Assembly (NCBI GenBank): GCA_943737045.1
Contig: CALSFV010000038.1
Span: 1-64,000, forward strand
From: Parapristionchus giblindavisi
Lineage: Eukaryota > Nematoda > Chromadorea > Rhabditida > Diplogasteridae
Direction of reading: 5' to 3'
DNA length: 64,000 nt
The first letter of the stretch is position 1. Each line of letters opens with the position of its first letter. The notes below the pieces were generated by a model. That model made no database searches, was not told the DNA's origin, and saw nothing but the letters and a program-made list of their open reading frames with translations. Shown piece after piece: positions 56,596 through 64,000 of this stretch. Position numbers and translations under genes: made by a program.

Positions 56596-57641
56596 CTGAC
56601 AAGGGAAGTACAAGAAATATCTTTTAGACTTTTGAACAAGACTATTTTTCCTCGATAGATATAGGCAATATATGGACGGAACCAAAAAATTAGCTGCGAC
56701 CATGCACTTTCAGATTTTATATAATTAATCAAAGTTTGTGAAAAAATTCCTCATTTTTTGTAGAAAAATGCGCACTGTGTAGGGGACAAGAAGCGTAGGA
56801 AACAAAGCGCTCCTGTAAGAGCACTGAGAACATGGCAGCGTGGTGTGGTGGTAGTGTGTACTCCTCTGGATCGGGCTGTGGTTGGTTCGAGTACACATAT
56901 GTACATTTTTCTTTTGCTCATTTTTAACAGCTTCGGACTTGCACTTTCGATGGAAAAAAAATGTTAATTTTTTTCACTTTCAAAACGTTCGTGCATGTTC
57001 AAGATTACATCTTTTAAGATGTTGTTGTAATCTGTGAGAGACCCCTGTCAAAACTTTCAGTTCATCAAATGCTCGATACGTCGATTGCGCGGGAATTGTT
57101 TTGTTAACTGCCATTGTTGTTGAAATATTATGTGACATGTATAATTTTAATAATTTGTTTTGTTGATAAATTTCGTAGAAGTTATTAGAAGCTAAATATA
57201 TTGGAAATAATGAAAAATGTAATGAAATAGGAACAAATTGAACGAACGCACGAACGTTCTGAAAGTGAAAAAAATCTGAAATTGAAAAAAATTTTCAGCG
57301 AAAGTACAAGTCCGAAGCTGTTAAAAATAAGCAAAAGAAAAATGTCCATAGGTGTACTCGAACCAACGACAGCCCGATCCAGAACCACTACGACCACACC
57401 ACGCTGCCATGTCCTAAGTGCTCTTACAGGAGCGCTTTGTTTCCTACGCTCCTGGTCCCCTACACAGTTCGTTTTTTCTTCAAAAAATGAGGAATTTTTT
57501 CACAAACTGATCAATTATATAAAATCTGAAAGTGCATGGTCGCAGCTAATTTTTTGTTTTCGTCCATATATTGCCTATACCTATCGAGGAAAAATAGTCT
57601 TGTTCAAAAGTCTAAAAGATATTTCTTGTACTTCCCTTGTG
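56596..57641. mobile_element. 1.05-kb foldback element carrying tRNA-like sequence in both arms
   Basis: Left arm from ACAAGGGAAGTACAAGAAAT (56596) and right arm ending in its inverse (57641), each about 400 bp. Both arms contain a tRNA-like module: TGGTGTGGTGG (A box, 56841) and TTGGTTCGAGTACAC (B box, 56882) on the left, and the inverse at 57341-57412. The frames seen on both strands derive from the repeat. Confidence 0.85.
56832..56905 (+). repeat. tRNA-derived module (SINE-like) in foldback arm
   Basis: An A-box-like and a B-box-like element lie 31 bases apart, as in pol III promoters of tRNA genes, but there is no proper acceptor stem. The mirrored copy is at 57341-57412. Presumably a SINE that was captured by, or formed, the palindrome. 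Confidence 0.5.
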
Positions 57642-58276
57642 AGTATTAATTCCTGATATGATAAATAATTAAATTGATTTGAATTTTAGATGTTTTGTTT
57701 CCAATATCATAAAAAAATAATTATTGCTATCTGATTAACGAGAAAACATTCATGTTTCGCACTCATCATAGGATTTGTGTGAAAATAAGGATTTCTATTC
57801 AATCTTCATGTGAATATACTACATTCCTGCAATGTTTTGCCTTTATTGAAATGAAAGTTCACGTAATCCATGATTCCGAATAGATCAAAATTTGCCTCTG
57901 TGTTTTCATACTATGTTCATTTGAAAAATTTCGGCCGATCCAGCTACTTTTTCGTATCATCTTATTAGTACTGGACAAAAATATGTCAAAATACATCTAG
58001 AATAAATAATCTTTTACATAAAATGCGTGACATTGAAACGAAAGATGGGATAATAAAGAATCAACATAACACAATAGAATATCGATTTTCGAAATCTCTT
58101 CGATATATCCTCTTACACGATACTGATTATATCTCCTCGCTTAATATAATATACCCATCATCAGATATTTAAACCATTAATTCATATTCTTTAAAAAATA
58201 AAATGTTCGTTCTCATTTTTTCGAAAGGGCAGTGGAAGTATCACGGCCTGTAATGTTGTTTTGGTTTGTCTATGAA
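57642..58276. other. intergenic region
   Basis: AT-rich; nothing recognised apart from the 3' flank of receptor C. Confidence 0.4.
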
Positions 58277-61186
58277 TTATTTGTTGCAGAAATTCATACT
58301 CGGTTTAGGAAGACAAGATGTACTGTAGAGCAACTCTGTAAGGAACTGAAAATATGAAATATAATTGATTAGAACCACAACAAGCTTACTTGTATCGGAG
58401 AATTTTTGTAAAGAAAGACAAGAGAGAGTTGAGTTGAATCAAGAGCGAAGATTATCTGAAACAGATGTTGGTCAATCAATAAATGTATCGATCAATATAC
58501 TGGAGTGATGAATCTTATTGAGAATAGAATGAATGAAGGTAGATCAGAAGTATCGATTACTATAGTTGTGAATAGCACAATTATTGGAGATGCGTAAAAT
58601 ATAATAGTACCGATCATCTGAGAAGCAATGAGATTATTATTTATCGTTAATTTTTAAGTATGATTATTTCATCTATCTGTATTCACTGTCACAACTGTCT
58701 CTGGCGTATCAAATAAATAAATAAAATAAATAAATAAATAAAATAAAATAAATAAATAAATAAATAAATAATTCAATGGTTGCACTTAAAGGGAGAATAA
58801 CCCTATACAGCGAAACATACTCCACAGGGAATTTACATATATAAGTATATAGATTTCAGAGCCACAGCCTATTACTATTTTCACCCACGCAATTTATCGT
58901 CGACTGTTTTTCACGTTTTTCGATAGACATATTTCTCAAAGAATTGTTTATTGAATTCGTGTATTTTTGGAATATGCAAACAAATATTTGAAACCAATGA
59001 AAAATAGCAAAAGAGTTGGAAATTTCATAATTCTTGGAAGAAAATTTCGAAAAGCTAGCAAGACAATAACCCCGCAGAAAATGGAGTCATTCTGTACATA
59101 TCTATGTGCACTTTGTTCTGCATTACAAGATCATAACACTGACACATAACTATATCTTCGAAGAGCTGATTGATAATAGTCTAACCTGCATATAGAAGAG
59201 TCGAATAGTTCTGTACAAAAGACGATGAGTTTTCCTGTTATCGACGATTATTTTTTTAACCTGAGAGAATCTTACAATTAATTATTGTTAGGAATATCAT
59301 AATAAAATAATTTAACTAAAATTACAATTTGTTGTCGCACAGTGTATATTATATGGATGGAAAAGAACAGGACAAATTGCAGTACAATGAAAACGCTCAA
59401 TCCGATACACAAAGCTAAAAAGATCGATGATGATCGTCTGTATTAGTATAGTAGTGGGATATTTGTTCGATGACGTCAATGCATCAATATTAAAAGATTT
59501 CGTCCGACGACGCTTCAATATAACGGCTTATATTAAGGTATTCCAATTTGATGCTTTTGTTGAAATAAAAGTTGTGGCAAATCATTGGGACAGTAAATAT
59601 AATAAAATAACAGTACCTGTTACGAATGTTTGTTGATTGACTTCAGGTGAACCATAGTAGAATAGTAGACCATTGCCTTGTTCAATCCATAATACGTCAG
59701 GATTCTGAATTATTTTGTATGAATTACATTCCACATAAATTATCACTTGAATTATTTCACTCGCTCCTTCTGCTTCTTTCCCATGCCATCCAAGTATAAT
59801 TGAACATATTGTAATATCGCAACAAAGAAAAATCATTATCCAGAATTGAGATCTAGAAAGAACGATATTTCACACCAATAATTTTGCAGGAGCGAAGAAT
59901 GCTGAAAACCTGTCTGATAATCGAAATATTGATTGGACTTCAATATTTGTGTCAAGAATCAATCGATGCATACGAAGAAGAAGAAATATGAATGGAGGAA
60001 CAGCCATTGCAGAGAAGAAGAAAAACATAAACTTAATGTACTATTATAATTGGATTGATTAGCAAACAAAAAAATCCAAAAATCGAGTTCTAGATTTTTG
60101 TCGGAACTCGCAATCCCTGAACGCGGCCCGCGGCGACAAGATTCGTTTAAAGGGGCTGACACCTCTGTCAACGGTCTCTTCAACGGTCTACACTATCTCG
60201 TTGTTAGAGAACAGAGAAATAGTGCGCGCGATGAAGAGGCCATTGAGAGAGGTCACTCTCCCTTTAAAAAATTATTTATTTTTGAAACGAAAAATATTAA
60301 TTGACTCTGGACGGTGCAATTGAAGGAGAGGAGGCACAAAGTGCTACCGTAATCCATGTTTCAAATTTCCCACACTCTTCATGACCGAGTTAGTAAATAA
60401 TTTAGGTATTTGTGGTGATCTTTGTCTTATCTGAAGATACGACGATCGCAATTAATGAAATTTTTGTAAAGCTATTGGCTCATAAAAAGAATCAAGTCGC
60501 CAAGGGCCAGATTTATTTTGCGGTACATCACTACCGAATTCTTGCAAATCACGAGGAACTCTTTGGTTCTACATCACAAAAATATCAAATATCTTACGAC
60601 ACTATATCTCGTATCTATTCCAAATTGGCAGATGATTCCACTACAATAGATAGCATTGAATGGCGTTAGAAGATATATACGAAACAAGTAACAGAAGCTG
60701 ATTTCATTCAAAATATGACAAATCTGCAATTGATCGACTAGATGATTTTTTACTAGCCTCCTAAATAGAGCAGTCTGTAGTTTAAAAAAATGTCTTTGGC
60801 AGAAATGGCGTTCGACAGTACTGGTTTTGCCTTATTAGTTATTATGAGATGATACCTGATTCATAATGTATCCCCATCTGATATCTTGATTGAATGAAGA
60901 TCTTTTAGTGAATAGAATATAAAGAATAATTGGATGAACTGTTGTTAAAGTTATAATCGGAACGATTGCTTGGCATCTGGAATGATGAACGTATAGCGTT
61001 AAACGTTGGGTTGTAGACGGGAAGTTTTTGGCTACATGTGTAAAGTGAATTTGTTCAAACTGTTTTTATTCAGAAGCCTAATGGATGTGTTAATCGGTTT
61101 TAAAGTTTAAAACAGTTTTACTTCATGGAAAAATCCATGGCGAAATCTCTGTCGAGATAAAATAGATAATGACGTGTTTTATTCAT
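58277..61186 (-). CDS. seven-transmembrane chemoreceptor C, SRI/SRH/STR-like
   Basis: Eleven exons: 61186-61122, 60976-60856, 60723-60598, 60031-59910, 59852-59747, 59704-59617, 59414-59326, 59260-59186, 58617-58501, 58455-58390, 58345-58277, giving 347 residues. Exons 1-5, 7, 9 and 10 have exactly the sizes found in A. Signatures: DRDFAMDFSM, FNQDIRWGYIMNQ, LLTPFNAIYCSGIICQFG, AVPPFIFLLLRMHRLIL, NPDVLWIEQGNGLLFYYGSP, YRTIRLFYMQ, SLVFLYKNSPIQ. The C-terminal tail after this point is short (22 residues) and unrelated to A and B. Intron 3 holds a TTAA MITE within fragments of another repeat; intron 8 holds an AAAT microsatellite. Function inferred from family only. Confidence 0.87.
58697..58772. 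repeat. (AAAT)n microsatellite in receptor C intron 8
   Basis: AAATAAATAAAATAAATAAA-type array of about 75 bp, wholly intronic. Confidence 0.9.
60147..60267. mobile_element. TTAA-type MITE, copy 4 (receptor C intron 3)
   Basis: TTAA on both sides; left end AGGGGCTGACACC is more diverged than in the other copies, right end GTCACTCTCCCT. It is embedded in fragments of the GC-rich repeat also seen at 38973-39745. Confidence 0.8.
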
Positions 61187-62251
61187 AATCAGAAGAATTA
61201 CCAATCTGAAAAGAATATCCAATAGTTATAAATGAAATAAATAAGAAAATGTTTCACAAAAAAAACTATCGAAATTCCATGAAACATGAAAACTGTGAAG
61301 CAAATTTTTCGACGCATTGGTATTCGGTCTAGATCTCTTTTCTAAATAAAGCAAAAGCGAATCGAAAATGCTGTGTGCGAATCTTGTATCGGCACTGGTA
61401 TGCTTACAATTTTTTAATAATGATATTTATCATTACCTCATAATAGGACGTTGAATATGGTAGCAATAAGAATTGAGATAAGTTAATTGCATTCTAAATC
61501 TATTCATTTGTTTACGATAAGCCAAGAATGTTCAATTATGAAGCTGAAGTTTATCGGTTCAGAACAACAAAATAAAGATCTCATTCAGATATACTTAGTG
61601 TACTTTATACTTTATACAATTTTATTAAACTATATAAAATAAAACGACCATAAGGAATGTATTTATGAATGAGTACGAATAATTATTATACTCTATGCAT
61701 TCCCCACTATCTTTTATAATCTTTATAATAATTTATAATCTTTTATGTCATGTTTTTTTGTGTAAATTAGCGTCCATTACAATGATTATATTGGCGACGA
61801 ATCGAATCGTTGACTATTCACTAAGAGATTTATCAATGAAAGTGATCTCTGTCCGATTGAGGTCACAATCGATTGTGATAGGAAGGAACCGAGTCTTCAT
61901 TCATCTCTCATCTTGTACTATGACACTTTTCTTTCTGGTTGTCTCATAAACATCATATTTTGTACTGGATTTACTCGTTCACAATGGTCTTGTTACACTT
62001 TGCATCAATTCTATAAGACATAACGAGATAGTCCACATATCGATCAATAGAGTGACGGCCTATATGATCTACTTTCATATTGATTAGTAGCTATTCCCAG
62101 CCATCTATCTATTCCAACAGTCACTGTTTATCCTCTCGTATCCTCTCTGTTATTTGTATCGTCTGTTTTTATCCATCAATCTTTGTTCGTATCGTAATAC
62201 TCAAGTTAATGCTCTTCCTATTCCTATTTCATAGTTCCGTGAAAAGATTTG
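61187..62251. other. intergenic region between receptor C and cks-1
   Basis: AT-rich; it must contain the cks-1 promoter. Open frames at 61695 and 62080 show no domain and I do not call them. Confidence 0.4.
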
Positions 62252-62261
62252 TATGTTTCAG
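62252..62261 (+). promoter_or_regulatory. candidate trans-splice (SL) acceptor of cks-1
   Basis: TATGTTTCAG ends two bases before the cks-1 ATG with no upstream coding exon in phase, the usual position of a spliced-leader acceptor in nematodes. Confidence 0.55.
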
Positions 62262-62263
62262 AG

Positions 62264-63045
62264 ATGTCTAGTTCTGAGGACGAAGAATTCTACTATTCCC
62301 ATAAATATGAGGACGACGAATATGAATATCGTCATGTTCATTGTCCAAGGGTACGTTGAGATTAATGATTGCAGTTAGATCAAAGAATCGAGAATGATAG
62401 AAAGTTAAGATGTTTTGCAAAGAGAGAATAATAGTTTCTCATTGATTGAATTAGTCTATGATGGAAATCTTTGTATCGATAGTTAGTTTCGATCCATATT
62501 CATAATGATTTCTTTCTTTCTCGCTAACCCCTTTTTCCATTATTTTGACTACCAAAACTGTAGATGAGAGCTTTCATAATTCATGAGATATTCTTGCAAT
62601 GATGGTAAACTGAAAGTGAAAGTGTGAATCAGATATCGATCGATCAATTGACCTTTTCAGAGAGTTCGTGATATGATTCCAAAGAATCGATTGATGAGTG
62701 AACAAGAATGGAGAAGTCTCGGAGTACAACAATCAATTGGATGGGTTCATTATGCTATTCATGGACCAGAAAGACATGTGCTACTATTCCGAAGGAAACT
62801 ACCAATGAAGAAACCGGAAGTGAAACAAGCAATGAAAGTCACTTCCAAGAAGGTAATTTTTTTTCTATTATGATCTATTTAAATAGATACGTTGATAGAC
62901 TATCGTGCAATTCGTTTCGTTTCGTAACATTTGAACTGAACATTGACTTCCTTTGCTTTTTTCATTAGATCAGTGTGGTTATCATTACTTGATGATTTTC
63001 CAAATTGTATTATGATGAATTTTGTTGTAGATTAGCGGTCGCTGA
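62264..63045 (+). CDS. cks-1: cyclin-dependent kinase regulatory subunit
   Basis: Three exons: 62264-62350, 62661-62852, 63031-63045, giving 97 residues. This is a near-canonical CKS protein: [18 protein letters not shown], then [39 protein letters not shown]. The anion-binding Arg and Trp residues that recognise phosphorylated partners, and the HxPEPH-hinge equivalent (HGPERH), are visible; in CKS proteins the hinge is usually HxPEPH but nematode forms have HGPERH. CKS binds CDK1-cyclin and helps it act on multiply phosphorylated substrates in the nucleus and cytoplasm during mitosis. The basic tail ([15 protein letters not shown]) ends in a five-codon last exon, a less certain choice. Confidence 0.94.
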
Positions 63046-63263
63046 TCTTCCGATACAATTTCCATCTCGAGTATGACAATTATCGATTATTTATCTGATC
63101 TACTCGCTCCTTCACATCTTCGTACAATTCATTCCTCATATTCTTTATCTATTAACCATATTAATCATCAAATTAACGGTTCTCACGCATATTCTGTTTT
63201 TAGTTAATATTATCTGTGCCATAAACAAGATAAACTGTTCGCATCTAAATGTACATACCTCCT

Positions 63264-63327
63264 CGTAAACAAAGAAAGAGAGAGCGTGGCTAGAGTTTCA
63301 AATTAGCTTGGGGTGGTACTTCAAAGA
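63264..63327. mobile_element. partial short MITE (GAGCTAATT family)
   Basis: GAGAGAGCGTGGCTAGAGTT and AAATTAGCTTGGGGTGGTAC match the right half of the copies in the GST introns. The left half is missing. Confidence 0.5.
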
Positions 63328-63628
63328 AAAAGTTTAATTGAAATAAAAGGATGTTGGTGAATTGAATAAGTAAAATATACATGTAGTGTCATTTTGATTA
63401 TTCATGAGTGTTTTGATATATGTTCTCCATAGTTTGTTCTTTTAGCTTGAGCAAACATCACACTTCGGGCGAAATAGTTCAAATGAATACAGACGCAACA
63501 TAATTATAATTCATTGAGTTTCGAAATATTGTCTGAATAATGTCTGGGAGACTTTTTATATTCAATGACTTAGAATAATGGTACGTCTTTATTCATCTGA
63601 CTTATCCGAACATATTTTCATTTAGTCT

Positions 63629-64000
63629 ATGTTTACAAGTCTACTTCTCTACATGGAAACTGCTAAAAAAGTAGCATTTTGGACAGCCTTATTATTAGGT
63701 GTTCCAATAATTATTGTTTCATATCGATGTATTTTTATTCTCTTGAGAAAGGAATACAAAGAGCATTGGTTTTGTAAAATATTTGTGGCTTCGTTGATCA
63801 CAGTAAGTCTGTATTATAACATATGTATGACTTTTGTTTGATCACCAACACCAATAAAGTGATAATTATCTTAGAATTCACTGGTGTTCATTTCTCTAAT
63901 GTGGAACATTCGTATTCCTGGAATGGGATATTTTCCATCATTCAACTATTCCATACTTCATACTTCATGGCTACCATTGTTTTCGTACTTGATAAGGTAC
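63629..64000 (+). CDS. serpentine receptor, N-terminal part (SRG-like), runs off the window
   Basis: Exon 1 (63629 or 63653 to 63802) encodes one long hydrophobic segment (VAFWTALLLGVPIIIVSYRC) and a basic loop (LLRKEYKEH), then begins the next. After a 72-bp intron, exon 2 starts at 63875 (NSLVFISLMWNIRIPGMGYF). The spacing and the Arg-x-Pro motif resemble nematode SRG receptors. The window ends at a possible donor (63997) or within the exon, so the family call rests on two transmembrane segments only. Confidence 0.6.

Overview
The window is animal nuclear DNA from an intron-rich, AT-rich nematode, probably of the rhabditid/diplogastrid type; I cannot name the species. The evidence is small (about 45-60 bp) introns with TTTCAG-type acceptors, tandem Sigma-like (nematode-type) glutathione S-transferase (GST) genes, seven-transmembrane chemoreceptors of the nematode SR superfamily, a CKS-1 orthologue with a trans-splice-like acceptor just before its ATG, and Tc1, mariner, RTE and CR1-like transposons. 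I rebuilt the multi-exon genes by hand from splice signals and reading-frame continuity. Most of their exons are split across short open frames.

Layout. 1-6968 holds no convincing gene. It is dominated by polypurine/polypyrimidine arrays, a 31-bp minisatellite, a GATCAAA-based satellite and two TA-flanked MITEs. 6969-23384 is a GST cluster: one gene on minus (6969-8648), a 4-kb CR1/Jockey-type LINE (about 10190-14160), two tandem plus-strand genes (15205-16595, 17307-18572), then two diverged minus-strand genes (18947-21462, 21940-23384) that have lost the catalytic Tyr. 23385-29239 is gene-poor, with a candidate solo LTR, a small possible secreted-protein ORF, a perfect hairpin and a LINE fragment. 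29240-31425 is an intact plus-strand chemoreceptor. 31426-44477 is a nested transposon graveyard: large foldback elements, a Tc1 element split by a LINE, and a mariner split by a MITE. 44478-61186 carries three tandem minus-strand paralogous chemoreceptors. The first has a 5.8-kb third intron holding a 2.6-kb palindromic element that was itself hit by an intact, GC-rich RTE retrotransposon. 62264-63045 is cks-1. The right edge holds the start of another serpentine receptor.

Together this is an environmental-response neighbourhood (detoxification enzymes and chemoreceptors), expanded by tandem duplication and heavily invaded by transposons. Coding exons are almost untouched, while introns carry the insertions. 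The most notable signals are the pair of GST-like proteins lacking catalytic residues, the series of very large palindromic (foldback) elements, the RTE insertion whose empty site survives in the opposite palindrome arm, and a strand-oriented GATCTTT heptamer in introns of the minus-strand GST genes.
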